From contig CM049308.1 in assembly GCA_026874595.1 (NCBI GenBank), positions 34,714,027-34,778,026 on the forward strand: a DNA stretch of 64,000 nucleotides. The letters are read 5' to 3'. The translations under genes and the position numbers were made by a program. Under the pieces are notes generated by a model. The model was not told the origin of the DNA, searched no databases, and worked only from the letters and a program-made list of their open reading frames with translations. The stretch is from Sipunculus nudus. Lineage: Eukaryota > Annelida > Sipuncula > Golfingiida > Sipunculidae. Positions 37,577-47,790 of this stretch are shown here, piece after piece. Numbering within the stretch: position 1 is the first letter of the stretch; each line of letters opens with the position of its first letter.

Positions 37577-38839
37577 TTAATAGGGTCTGAAATGTAATTG
37601 CATGAATACTTTTCCACCAGGAACGAAGGTCGTATTATGCCCGGAAGGTTGTTTGAATTGAAATTTTAATTTGGAATACCAGCCAGATTTACATGGGTGG
37701 TAATTCGTATTGGTTAGTTTATGGTGGTGTGTGGATGAAATAAATTCTCGGATTTGACTATACGGTTTATTAAAAGCTAAACTTGGGTTTTCCACTATAC
37801 TTTTTCCGAAATATTCGTCTTCTGGTCGACTGGCATTGACTTCGGGATTGGCGTGGATTGTGGCTAATATCCGTTGCGGGCCCTGATTGTGAGAAAATGT
37901 ATCTGCTCGAGTAAAATCTGTATGGATTTCTAATATATTTTCAATATCGTTGATTTTTAATTGACTGAAATTCAGATACTGGTAATGCATTTGGTAACAT
38001 GCTTTTTTTGCATTGGAAAATGCACTGCTTGATGTATTTTTGGTAATTGCATAATGCATGTGAAAGTATGCGGGCATATTTAAATTTTTAAGTCTCCATT
38101 CTTCATTTTTGGCGATGACGTACAGCATGTCCATTGGGGGAGCAGCATTTTTATCGTATTCGTACAAATCATCAGTACAACCTAATATTTGACGTAGTTT
38201 GGGGTGTAGTTCTAATCTGTATTCATTGGTATAACCGGCGACGGGTTTTACGATATTTGAGTTGTTGGAGGACGTACATTCTGTAGCAGGGAAGCTTATA
38301 CCTATGAATACATTCATATTTATTTTGTCCTTAGTATCATCAGTACCTGACATAGTCCAATTATTTAATTGTACGAGCTCGTAATCCTCTTCTATGTTTT
38401 TAAATTGTGTGTTGGTTAAATCCAATTTGGTTTTTTCATCATTTATATCTTTGATGGTTTTTTTCAGGGCAGCAAATGAATTGGTATTAATGCTGCGATC
38501 TATATTCTTTTTCTGGTTTTTGTATTTGCGAAACATGTAATGTCTGGGGTAATAGCCGGCAGGGAAATAGGATTCTATGCTTTGGGTTTTGGTTTGGCCT
38601 TCATGGGTTTGTTTATGGATTAAACGCATGTAACATTCCTTTTCTTGGACAGTGTACCAGGATGAGGGGTAGGCTAATTTGGTTAAACTTACTTCCCATT
38701 GACCGGCGCGGGGGTCTAAATACAAGGGAGGGGTTAAAGCTACATCGAATGTGGCAGGTTTGATTCGGTCGATAAATTCGTCTACCGCCACGAAAAATTC
38801 CGTGCTGCGGTGGGCCGTCGGGTCCGTTGGTGTGGCCAT
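37577..38839 (-). CDS. WEV-signature structural-type protein, 420 aa (paralogue 1)
   Basis: ATG 38839 lies 27 nt downstream of a TATATAAAG box (38866-38874). About residues 39-62 carry the signature LYLDPRAG-x-WEVSL...YPSSWY. Its neighbour at 38879-40177 has the same signature and the same C-terminal pattern (FVPGG or FIPGG, then FMQL-x-F-x-P), so the two are paralogues. A 'GEWEVALxEIxYPhxW' motif recurs in uncharacterised invertebrate proteins that I associate with capsid-bearing Polinton-like elements. A minor capsid, penton or fibre-like role is an inference. No transmembrane segment is seen. Confidence 0.75.
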   Translation of the reverse strand: MATPTDPTAHRSTEFFVAVDEFIDRIKPATFDVALTPPLYLDPRAGQWEVSLTKLAYPSSWYTVQEKECYMRLIHKQTHEGQTKTQSIESYFPAGYYPRHYMFRKYKNQKKNIDRSINTNSFAALKKTIKDINDEKTKLDLTNTQFKNIEEDYELVQLNNWTMSGTDDTKDKINMNVFIGISFPATECTSSNNSNIVKPVAGYTNEYRLELHPKLRQILGCTDDLYEYDKNAAPPMDMLYVIAKNEEWRLKNLNMPAYFHMHYAITKNTSSSAFSNAKKACYQMHYQYLNFSQLKINDIENILEIHTDFTRADTFSHNQGPQRILATIHANPEVNASRPEDEYFGKSIVENPSLAFNKPYSQIREFISSTHHHKLTNTNYHPCKSGWYSKLKFQFKQPSGHNTTFVPGGKVFMQLHFRPY

Positions 38840-38865
38840 TTTTTGAAGAGTGCTCCTTGCTTCGA

Positions 38866-38874
38866 CTTTATATA
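38866..38874 (-). promoter_or_regulatory. TATA box of the 420-aa gene
   Basis: TATATAAAG on the minus strand, 27 nt before the ATG at 38839 and just past the stop of the upstream gene (38879). Confidence 0.55.
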
Positions 38875-38878
38875 GCTT

Positions 38879-40177
38879 TTACCGTTTACGGCGCGGTTTG
38901 AAATATAATTGCATGAATAAATCTCCGCCTGGAATGAAATACGTTTTATACCCGGTAGGGTGTTTGAATTGAAATTTCATTTCGGAATACCAGCCTGTAC
39001 GGCAGGGATGGTACTGGTGAAAACTCGAACTATAATGGGCCGAACCGGATATGTGTTGCCGGACTGAACTGTACGGGGCATTGAAACCTACAACGGGGTA
39101 TTCATATACACTTTTGGTAAAACTTTGGTCTTCAGGGCGGTTGGCATTGGCTTCGGCACGTGTATGGAACGTGGCTAAGACTCGGGCAGGACCTCCATTC
39201 TCTGTGCCCGTATGGAAAGTATCGGCGGCGGTAAAATTCGTATGAATTTCCATAATGGTTTCCATTTCGTTCGGGCGTAAATCTGTTTGATTTACACACG
39301 GGTAAAAGATTTGATACTTGTATGTGTAATTTGTGCTTTTTGCTGACATATTGAAAGTCGCTGTTGTTTCTTCCCATTTTGTTTGAGTAGTATTGGAAGG
39401 TATAATCATTGTGTTTATGGGTTTCGCTGCGGTACCCGTATTGGACATCACAAATTTTAATTTTTTGCATTTATTTTTGTCTTGTTTTCTTAAACGGGGG
39501 CGGGTGAAGCCGATCATGAACTGTAATTTAGGATGCATTTCTAACACGTATTCATGTTTGTTTTCTTCATTTCTAGGAATTTGTATTCCCATGGTCATAT
39601 TTTGTGCTTTATCATTAGTATTACTGGTGCTACCTTTGTAGGATTTAGGGGCGAGCCGGACGAGTTCCGGGTTGATTAATTTTTCAGTACTACTACTTCC
39701 GGTGGGTGTTTGCTCTTGTTCTGAACCTTCTAAATGTAAAGTTTTATATTGAGCATTTAAATCTATAAAACATTTATTTAATGCTTTCCATAAGCCAAAT
39801 TGAGAAGCTATATTAAATTTTTGGGTTTTGGAATCCGTATCGGCATACATGAATATGCGGGGGTAGTAACCGGCAGGCATATAGCTTTCAATACTATAGG
39901 ATGTATTATAGGTTTTATCTTTTTCTATATCATAATGGGTTAATCGGACCCAGCATTCTTTTTCGTGGATATTGTACCAAGCACTCGGGAAACTTAATCG
40001 GGTTAAAGCTACTTCCCAAGCCCCGACTTTGGGGTCTAAGTAAAGCTGCGGATCGAGTTTAAATTTAAGTTCTTTATCACCATTTTCTGTAGTAGTAGCA
40101 GTTTTTAAATTTAAATAAAACGGACGGGTTTGAATTAATGTACTATCCGATACCACTTCCATCATAACTGTGTGCAT
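38879..40177 (-). CDS. WEV-signature structural-type protein, 432 aa (paralogue 2)
   Basis: About residues 45-69 read LYLDPKVGAWEVALTRLSFP followed by SAWYN. The end reads FIPGGDLFMQLYFKP plus a basic tail. It shares order and motifs with the 420-aa protein and more weakly with the third paralogue at 53587-54991. A TATATAAAT (40195-40203) is only 17 nt before the first ATG, so translation may begin at the fifth or sixth codon, where two ATGs follow. A virion structural role is inferred from family context. Confidence 0.75.
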   Translation of the reverse strand: MHTVMMEVVSDSTLIQTRPFYLNLKTATTTENGDKELKFKLDPQLYLDPKVGAWEVALTRLSFPSAWYNIHEKECWVRLTHYDIEKDKTYNTSYSIESYMPAGYYPRIFMYADTDSKTQKFNIASQFGLWKALNKCFIDLNAQYKTLHLEGSEQEQTPTGSSSTEKLINPELVRLAPKSYKGSTSNTNDKAQNMTMGIQIPRNEENKHEYVLEMHPKLQFMIGFTRPRLRKQDKNKCKKLKFVMSNTGTAAKPINTMIIPSNTTQTKWEETTATFNMSAKSTNYTYKYQIFYPCVNQTDLRPNEMETIMEIHTNFTAADTFHTGTENGGPARVLATFHTRAEANANRPEDQSFTKSVYEYPVVGFNAPYSSVRQHISGSAHYSSSFHQYHPCRTGWYSEMKFQFKHPTGYKTYFIPGGDLFMQLYFKPRRKR

Positions 40178-40194
40178 ACTTACATCCCTTCTTC

Positions 40195-40203
40195 ATTTAT
40201 ATA
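40195..40203 (-). promoter_or_regulatory. TATA box of the 432-aa gene
   Basis: TATATAAAT on the minus strand. It is unusually close (17 nt) to the first ATG, which favours a start at an internal Met a few codons on. Confidence 0.5.
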
Positions 40204-40297
40204 GTATTATTCTCAACACCAAAATTCTTTTAAACACAAATTTTATTATTTTTTCTTTTGAACATATATACAATATATACAATATACAAATAATTTA

Positions 40298-40852
40298 TCA
40301 ATAATTGTCTTGACTGTCGTCGTTCAACCATTCGACGAAAGCGCCAGCTTCTTTCGGGGGTTGGCAGAATAAACCACAGACGTCTTTGATGTTTTCTACT
40401 AATTGGTTCCAGATATCAATGTATATGGCGGCACCGATACGGCTGGGGTAGCGGGTACGGTCTTTCTTGTCGTAATACCATTCTCGGATATTGATGACAT
40501 TGGGCCATTCACTGGAACAGGTCAGCACGGTCATTTTGGCTTTCGGGTCGTTGAAAGAACCTTCAGATAAGGTAAACCGGTACTCTTGGTCAGAGGCATG
40601 GACGGCAGAGGAAATATTTTCATTAATTTTCTTTATGTTACGTTGAAGTTTTTGGATTTCTGCATTGTTCAATACCACACTTTTATTCTGGTTCACTATA
40701 CCTTCACTCCATGAAGCGATCCGGATATTATTACCCATAGGTGTAGCAAACCACCAACTGTAGGGGACACACCCTAAAAAGACTTTACGGGTAGCATTAC
40801 ATTCATCAATTTCACTGTATGCAGGACGGACACGTTTCTCTTTGGTAGCCAT
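40298..40852 (-). CDS. PC4-like ssDNA-binding protein, 184 aa
   Basis: The ATG at 40852 is in context caccATGG. Residues about 108-155 (VINIREWYYDKKD...YPSRIGAAIYIDIWNQL) resemble the core of transcription coactivator PC4/p15: a strand with IREWY, a charged loop, a 'P-x-x-x-G-x-x-I' strand, and the final helix with W. PC4 domains bind single-stranded DNA as dimers and act in transcription and replication. The N-terminal 100 residues are unique, and the C-terminal 25 are acidic. Upstream are a TATATTAG box and motif site C, shared with the divergent 709-aa gene. A replication or late-transcription role is inferred. Confidence 0.6.
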   Translation of the reverse strand: MATKEKRVRPAYSEIDECNATRKVFLGCVPYSWWFATPMGNNIRIASWSEGIVNQNKSVVLNNAEIQKLQRNIKKINENISSAVHASDQEYRFTLSEGSFNDPKAKMTVLTCSSEWPNVINIREWYYDKKDRTRYPSRIGAAIYIDIWNQLVENIKDVCGLFCQPPKEAGAFVEWLNDDSQDNY

Positions 40853-41054
40853 GGTGACGACTGGTACCGATTTGGGACGGGTTCATTCTAATATAGGGGG
40901 TGGACCGGAAGTGCTGTACGCAAACCGGACCGGGTTCTTGGAACCCGGCCAGATCCAAGTCCCTTACCGGAAATAGTGAACAGATTTTAATAATGGACTC
41001 GTCTAGGGCTTTATAAATGCGAGTTTTAATATAGGAAAATTAAAAAAATCCAAC
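40853..41054. promoter_or_regulatory. Divergent promoter region with shared motif, site C
   Basis: It holds the motif at 40905-40928 (CCGGAAG-TGCT-GTACGCAAAC, then CGG). A minus TATA-like TATATTAG lies at 40888-40895, 36 nt from the PC4-like ATG. A plus TATAAAT lies at 41012-41018, 37 nt from the ATG at 41055. One motif may serve both genes. Confidence 0.65.
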
Positions 41055-43184
41055 ATGTGGCGAAACAATCATAAAGCAGAAATATGGAGTGGGATGTTAA
41101 GTAATATATGGACTGATACACCATACAGAGGATTGAGGAAAGAACATATGGAGAAACCTTTCCATATGAAATCAACTAAATACTTTAACAGGCAAAGTAT
41201 TCCTCCTGCTCGTAAATTTTACCGCCGGATGAAATTACGTGAAGGTAGTGCAGAAGAAAATGAAAAGTACGTGTACACTACCAAGAACATTTGTTTGATT
41301 TGCCGGTCTAGAAGAGCTAATGTATTGACCGGGTGTCATACGGCCGCGTGTAATGCGTGTGTGGTGAACAGATTGGTGCATATTGACGAAGATAATTACC
41401 GGACTGTATGTCCTGATTGCGGGGAATTGACTCCCGTATTGGGATTGGTCATCAGCGACTATATGCGCTACAGAGTTTGTGATACGCGTAGATATCTGAC
41501 GAAAGAAGTCGCTGATTTATTGGATCCTGAAGATATGACAGAAGAGACTTTGAAAAAACGGCAAGAATGTGTGGATACATTTTACAGAGATATGTGGAAA
41601 CATGTGGTTTATAAACACAATAAACCGAAAGGTGATATTTTTGAAGAACGGTTCGGGCATAATACCGTTACCTACGCCAGTGACTGGATACGGTATTTTT
41701 TCTGTGAAAGTGAAGGAGAAGCAGCACAGTGCGAGAACGTGGCGGATATCATGTGTCAAGTACGTTTGATGAGCCAGGAAGAAAATTTAGCGGTACGTTT
41801 CCCCGTTTATGGGATATGGTGCATTTGTACGACATGCTATAGCAATATGGCGAAAGTCGTCAGCTTATTACTGGGACATTCACCGAACGTCACACCGTTC
41901 CAGTTTCAGAAAATGATGCGGGGGACACCGTTTAGTTTAACGGATGCTACACATTGCTTGAAATTAAATTTGTCAGATAAAGATGAAATGTCACCGGAAG
42001 TGGAGAAGGTTATGCGAAATACACAGTTTGTACCCCGCGAACAATTGGATGTTATGATGAAAGCTATATTTTCAGGAGACGTATACTTGAAAAGGATGGC
42101 TCGCGCTAAAGAAAGCCCACCCAATTTCTGGCAGACGTGGCATACCAACTACATGACGTATGGTAACCCTTCACACGTGGATTTCATGTTTGTGAATTTC
42201 GAACGGAATAGAAGAGTGTTAATCGTCTCGCAAGTGATTCCGGATGTGCCAGAGACTTTGCCCGTACCTCGGTACGCATACAACACGTGGTTAGGCCACA
42301 TGTGTTTTGTCACGGCTGAAATGGTAGGATACGCTCCTGAAATGAAAGAAGAAGAATACATGTCGTGTTTGTACGGGAGTATCTGTACCAAGTACCTCCA
42401 CAAGAAAGTCAAGGTCACGGGCATGAAAGAAAAAGTACGCTCCGTGGATATTTCCGTACCGGAATTATGGCGGTTGATGAACGAGTATTACAAAGAGACA
42501 CAAGAAATACATTCCGTGGCATTCAACCAATTGCTGCTGCGTAGCGGGAAACTCGTGATGTTCGGAGACGTCGCCCCGCCGGAATTGACTAAAGTGAATT
42601 TAGGACCCGAACCTAAATGGAGACAAGAACCCCCGTCGTTACAAAGTTTCGCCATGGCGAAATTACCGGTAGATTTCAAAGATATGAAATCAATGATGAC
42701 ATGGTACATGGGACCTGAAGCGACACAAACTATTCTCTTGCAAATGTACGTGGAAAAAGAAGCCGCTTGGTTATGGTGCAAACTACAGTGCGGGGAAAGA
42801 GTATGGGCAGCGAGAAGTTCCGGACCGTATTCGTTCGTGTACCCCCGACCCGGTTTCAAACACACAGAAGAAGATATGAATTATCACGTGATGGTGAGAT
42901 CCACCGATGGGACCTACAATAAATTTGAACAATTCAAAAAGAAAACGGGAGAATTAATTAACGTGTCACAATGCGGGGTTTTTTGGAAAAATGTGGCGAA
43001 TCCTGATTGCGAAAAACCCGAGAAAATGTTGATTAAAATAGAAGCTGTAGACCAAAGTGACGTGCAGTTAGAATACAGAGAAAGTGATGATTTCGATTTT
43101 TTGGATGAAACTACGTCGGAAGAAGATTTTGATGAGGACTCTGATTTTGAGAACGAGAATGCTAATGCGTACTATGCCGTTTGA
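41055..43184 (+). CDS. RING-like zinc-finger protein, 709 aa
   Basis: The only plus-strand gene in the element, starting at ATG 41055. Residues 80-122 have C-x2-C-x10-C-H-x3-C-x2-C-x16-C-x2-C (C80, C83, C94, H95, C99, C102, C119, C122), close to a RING finger, so ubiquitin-ligase activity is possible. The middle 500 residues are unrecognised but compositionally ordered, with further Cys near 255-265 (WCICTTC). The last 50 residues are strongly acidic (DEDSDFENEN). It shares a promoter region with the PC4-like gene. The opposite orientation and RING-like domain suggest an early regulatory or host-interaction role; this is inference. Confidence 0.75.
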   Translation: MWRNNHKAEIWSGMLSNIWTDTPYRGLRKEHMEKPFHMKSTKYFNRQSIPPARKFYRRMKLREGSAEENEKYVYTTKNICLICRSRRANVLTGCHTAACNACVVNRLVHIDEDNYRTVCPDCGELTPVLGLVISDYMRYRVCDTRRYLTKEVADLLDPEDMTEETLKKRQECVDTFYRDMWKHVVYKHNKPKGDIFEERFGHNTVTYASDWIRYFFCESEGEAAQCENVADIMCQVRLMSQEENLAVRFPVYGIWCICTTCYSNMAKVVSLLLGHSPNVTPFQFQKMMRGTPFSLTDATHCLKLNLSDKDEMSPEVEKVMRNTQFVPREQLDVMMKAIFSGDVYLKRMARAKESPPNFWQTWHTNYMTYGNPSHVDFMFVNFERNRRVLIVSQVIPDVPETLPVPRYAYNTWLGHMCFVTAEMVGYAPEMKEEEYMSCLYGSICTKYLHKKVKVTGMKEKVRSVDISVPELWRLMNEYYKETQEIHSVAFNQLLLRSGKLVMFGDVAPPELTKVNLGPEPKWRQEPPSLQSFAMAKLPVDFKDMKSMMTWYMGPEATQTILLQMYVEKEAAWLWCKLQCGERVWAARSSGPYSFVYPRPGFKHTEEDMNYHVMVRSTDGTYNKFEQFKKKTGELINVSQCGVFWKNVANPDCEKPEKMLIKIEAVDQSDVQLEYRESDDFDFLDETTSEEDFDEDSDFENENANAYYAV

Positions 43185-43257
43185 AGAATAACTCTAAAAA
43201 GGCAAAAAATAATCATATTGAAGAAAGTAAGAGTCAAATAGTAATATTGATAGTGCA

Positions 43258-43267
43258 AATAAATAAA
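43258..43267 (+). terminator. Overlapping polyadenylation signals of the 709-aa gene
   Basis: AATAAATAAA, 74 nt after the stop codon. It lies between the plus-strand gene and the convergent capsid gene. Confidence 0.65.
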
Positions 43268-43311
43268 ATTCTACTTGTATTAAAAACTCTTTATATAGAC
43301 CAGATCTTTAC

Positions 43312-45000
43312 TTATACAAAAGTTTTCAGGACTTGACGTTTTTTATTTTCATCGTTAGGGTCAACGTTTATGGTGATTTCACCGTCCATTTCGTAATAAG
43401 CTAACATCATTTTTTGCTTGTCGTCTAATGTTTTATTAAAACCTAATTCCATACGGATGACACCGACTGTAGGGTCTTGGACATATTTTTCATCAGAGGC
43501 TAGTAGGGGTGAAAAATCAACGGTGTAAAATGTATAGCCTTTTCTGTATGCTTGATAATCAATACCTATGCCTAATGAACCTCTGACGATGCCTAATGTA
43601 TTAAGTGAATCTATGAATATGTTTTTCCAATTTGTATTCCAATCGGGTTCAAAAGGATAAGCTGGAACGGGATAATTGTTCATGTATACTTGGACTTTAT
43701 TGGTATCTAAATTAAGAAATTCAAAAGGGTTTTCTTTATCTTGTCCTTTGAAAGCCGAACTTTTTACAAAACAAAAGATCATTCTTCGAGGCATTTGCCC
43801 GTTTAATAAATTCATCATGTTGGCTTCTTTTGCTTGTGTGGGTATATCATATGTTCGTAAAAATGCATGTTTTACAGGATAACGTACAGGTAAGCCTTGA
43901 CTTAAATTTCGTTCGACTGCATTTTTAAATCCTTCTGTGGGAGTAACTCGTCTTACTTCCATGTACATATCAGTTATTTTTAATATACCTGATTGTTCAA
44001 TTTTACCACCTGATTTTCTATCTTGCATAACATAAAATTCATAATTATGATTCATATCGAAAATAAATTTGATGTCTATACATTATTTGGTATGAATTTA
44101 TTTTGTCGTGTGATATCTGTATGCAAAGGGGTTTTGAATGTGATTTCTTGTGAGATTTCTGAATTTTCACAAAACGGGTCATTTTCGGGAAAAAATTGTA
44201 AAAATCTATTTAGTATTCCGTAATTTTTTTTAATGATGCTGTTAAAATTGAATTATTAGCTTTATCATTTTTTTTCCTATTCCTATTAGACCTTGATCGG
44301 TAGGAACTATGTATACTTTAGATAAAACGGAATCGGATGTTTCTTTACTAAAGAAAACTTTTACATAAGGTCGCCAGTCACTACATGCATAGTTTTTGTT
44401 ACAAGTGGTATTTTTCTTATCCGAGGTACGAGACCATGCGTATAACTCTTTAGTTGCATTATCATTATCAATATTTGATTTTCCTTTAATGGTTTCTTCA
44501 AAATGCGTATTTTTAGTTTTGAATTTTTCTTCATTCGGCATAGCATTGAATTTGCCCGGGGTATCGTTATACCAACCTGTCATTTGTGATAAAATATTAC
44601 GTTTAAATTCCGCATTATAGGAAAATAAATTTTCCATGTAAGCACGGTACGCATACATATTATCCAACGTATTGACTTCTACCCCGTTTATTTCTAAACG
44701 GACTTGTTTCCATAAACTGTGTGCGATATTGTTAACGGGAGAAACGAAATCTTTGACCCATTTTTGACACGGGTAACCTTGGGGAGTAAATATACCTAAT
44801 TTTAAAACTAGTGTCGTATTACCCAAATCGATATATTCCGTATCGTTACCTTCAATTACAAATTCTACCGGCCCACCCGTTTTATACGAAGCCGTAACGG
44901 GTTTCTTTTTTACCCATCGCCCTTTAGAAATCGAATCTTGTTTTGTACCCCCGGCAAAAAAAGCCGTGTTCTGGACTATGTCGCCCGCCGCGTCCACCAT
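43312..45000 (-). pseudogene. MCP: Major capsid protein, copy 2, frame-broken
   Basis: Two separate frames, 44242-45000 (N-terminal half, from ATG 45000) and 43312-44055 (C-terminal half), align in order with the capsid protein at 45049-46614. Shared features include GRWVK, YKTGGPV, EYIDL-x-NT, MTGWY-x-DT, LR-TYD, GQMPRRM and SDEKYVQDPTVGV. Between them, recognisable capsid sequence continues in shifting frames, with breaks near an A8 run at about 44268 and again around 44085-44200, so at least two or three indels are present. The family is the F54H12.2-like double-jelly-roll capsid of Polinton-type elements. A TATAAAAGG at 45033-45041 lies 33 nt upstream. Confidence 0.8.
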
Positions 45001-45032
45001 CGTGGACTGTGAATTAATATTTGAATTCCTTG

Positions 45033-45041
45033 CCTTTTATA
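45033..45041 (-). promoter_or_regulatory. TATA box of capsid copy 2
   Basis: TATAAAAGG on the minus strand, 33 nt before the ATG at 45000. Confidence 0.6.
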
Positions 45042-46033
45042 GGTTTTTCTAAGTGTATGATTTCAATACTTCGCGGGAATTGCCCATGGTCACTTCCCCG
45101 TCCATTTCATAATATACTATAACTATATGTTGTGTGGTAATCACCTTATCAAAGCCTAAATCCATTCTCAAGACACCCACTGTCGGATCTTGGACGTATT
45201 TTTCATCGGAGGTTAATGTAGGGGAGAAATCTGTAGCGAATAGCGTGTATCCGTTCTTAAATTCTTGGTACGTGATATCTACACCTAGACCGCCTCTCAC
45301 GACTCCTACACCGTTCAGGAAATCAATGTATTCCCGTTTCCAGTCTTTATCCCATTTCGGTTCATAAGGGTAAGTGGGGACGGGATGTCCGTTCATATGG
45401 ACTTGAATTTTATTAACGTTTAGATTTTTAAATTCAAACGGGTTTTTCGTTTCGTCACCGGCAAAAGCTCTACTTTCTACAAATCCAAAAACCATTCTTC
45501 TAGGCATTTGTCCTTGTAACATATTGGGTAAAGATGCTTGTGTCCCGTTCACCGGTAGATCGTACGTGCGCAAAAACGAATGTTTTAACGGCCAACGGAT
45601 AGGCATATTCCTAGCGAGATTTTGATTCACCGCATCGGCAAATCGTTTTGACGGTGTAACTTTTCTTACTTCTAAATACATACTCATAACTTTCAATTGG
45701 TTATTTTTCCCGCCCACTTGCATAATAGGAAATTCCGATGATCCGGTAAAATCGAATTCGATCCCGACATCAATACCATTAACTATCAGTTTATTTTGAC
45801 CCGTGAAATCGCAATGAATAGGGGCTTTAAACGTAATGTATTTTGATGTTTCAATATTTGTTCCGGCACTATCACTAGGTAATGCGTTATTCGGGAAAAA
45901 TTGTAAAAATCTATTCATCATTCCGTGATTCTTATTCATACATGCTAGTATTATTGATTCTTTCACTTTTTTCTGTTTGGATAATCCGATCATGCCATTA
46001 ATGCTCGGGATCAAATAAGTTCTATAGACTTCT

Positions 46034-46198
46034 CCCCCGGCCTGCGTGGTGGTGGCCGTGTCCTTGTCGAATGTGTATTTGGCGTAAGGTCTTTTGCTGC
46101 CTGTGGTTCCCCCGTCCTCTGTGCCCCAGTCGTGCATGCTTGGCGTGCCGCTGGCCGTGGTGGTCGAGTACTCCGGGTTGCTGCTGCCGCTGTTCATG
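46034..46198 (-). repeat. Capsid loop segment, 165 bp, in-frame copy
   Basis: Exactly 55 codons, GC-rich against AT-richer flanks, and nearly identical to 34640-34804 in the opposite orientation. The encoded stretch is Ser/Thr/Gly-rich and aligns with the loop between conserved capsid strands. Confidence 0.95.
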
Positions 46199-47079
46199 GC
46201 GTTGGGCAATTCATTAAATTTACCGGCCGTATCCTTATACCACCCTGTCATTGCCGATAAACACGTTTCTTTGTATTCTTGACTGTACCCTAATAAATTA
46301 TCTAAATAAGCCCGGTACGGGTACATGTTATCTTGCGTATTCAATTCCGTCCCGTTAAGTTTAATATTAATTTGCCGCCATATACTGTGTATGATATTAT
46401 TAATTGGAGAAATAAATTCATCCGTGACTTTTTGACACGGGTAACCGTCTGCGGTAAAAATCCCCATTTTAATTACCATCATCGTATTAGTTAAATCGAT
46501 ATATTCGTGACTGTTCCCGCTGATAAAAAAATTAACCGGTCCTCCCGTTTTGTATGAAGGAGTTAAAGGATCGGTTTTCACCCATCGTCCTTGACTGATA
46601 GAATCTTGTTTCATACCTCCAGCAAACAGAGCTTGTTACAACCCATAATGTAATAACCGGCCCATAATGTAATAACGGCCCATATTGTAATAAAAACGAC
46701 CCATAATGTAATAATCATACCCTGCCCATATTGTAATAAAACTGGCCCATACTGTAATAACGGCCCATAATGTAATAAAAAACGGCCCATATTGTAATAA
46801 CGGCCCATATTGTAATAAAAACGACCCATATTGTAATAATCATACCCTACCCATATTGTAATAAAACGGGAAGTGGGAAAAACGACCCATATTGTAATAA
46901 CATATTTATATTGTAATAACATATGTTTAAGCTCAAGAATGACAGGGCACACGCTTAGTGTCATTTACATAATATCCTGCCCCCTTCCATACCCTCTCCA
47001 TGAACCTTTTACTAACCTCAAAGAAACCATGGTTCACAATTGAATAAAAAAATATTATTTTCATACACTAAAATATAAC

Positions 47080-47080
47080 G

Positions 47081-47111
<31 letters not shown>

Positions 47112-47135
47112 TATATATATATACATATATATATA
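47080..47135. repeat. TAA/TA microsatellite
   Basis: (TAA)n passes into (TA)n inside the inserted transposon. Confidence 0.9.
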
Positions 47136-47174
47136 CACGTATATATAACAGTTTTCATAGTACCCATGTATGCA

Positions 47175-47275
47175 TATTAGCGCCCCCCCCCCCCCCCCTA
47201 CAACTTTCGAATTTCTAGATCCGCCAATAATCATGGCCCCCTGCCCTCCCTCAAACCTGGCTACGCCCCTGAATC
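47175..47275 (-). mobile_element. Nested transposon-end fragment
   Basis: On the minus strand 'caggggcgtagccagg' and, about 60 nt further, 'ggcggatctagaa' flank a poly-G run. The second phrase resembles 'ggcggatccagagg' at about 16320. Both are typical ends of small non-autonomous elements. Confidence 0.4.
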
Positions 47276-47723
47276 TCCCCGCTCTGCGCCCTATGCTCTA
47301 CCTCTAGAACACAGAAACCGGCATTTTCAAATTGTTGTTTTGTTGTTTGGGCTAATTATTTTAAAAAAAATAAATTGTAAACTCTTGAATCGCACGAATG
47401 ACGCATCCAGGTTTTAACTTCAAATACGTGCGTTGAAAGCTCTTAATCTATGCGACGTGTTATACATGTTAACCTAAGACATCTTAACCAATACATATAT
47501 AGGCATCAAAAAATTGCAGCAGTACCTCCATTTATAATTTCCAAATCTCGGGAGGTTTCAAGAGATCATATAAAATATTCTCTATGATACATTGAGCAAA
47601 ACGCACTGAAATTTAAACTTTCATTTATATTTTAAAAAGAACTAAAATACATTAAAATGTATCGATAATGAGAGTTTTGTATATTTTATCTGTTAAAATT
47701 GACAAAATATTTACATTTTGGCG

Positions 47724-47724
<1 letters not shown>

Positions 47725-47788
<64 letters not shown>
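47725..47788. repeat. TA microsatellite
   Basis: Long uninterrupted TA run inside the inserted transposon. Confidence 0.95.

Positions 47789-47790
<2 letters not shown>

Noticed and set aside
46611-46964. Met/Gly/Tyr-rich minus frame over the transposon arm
   Set aside because: It is produced by the 17-20 bp sub-repeats reading 'YNMGR' over and over. It is not a gene.
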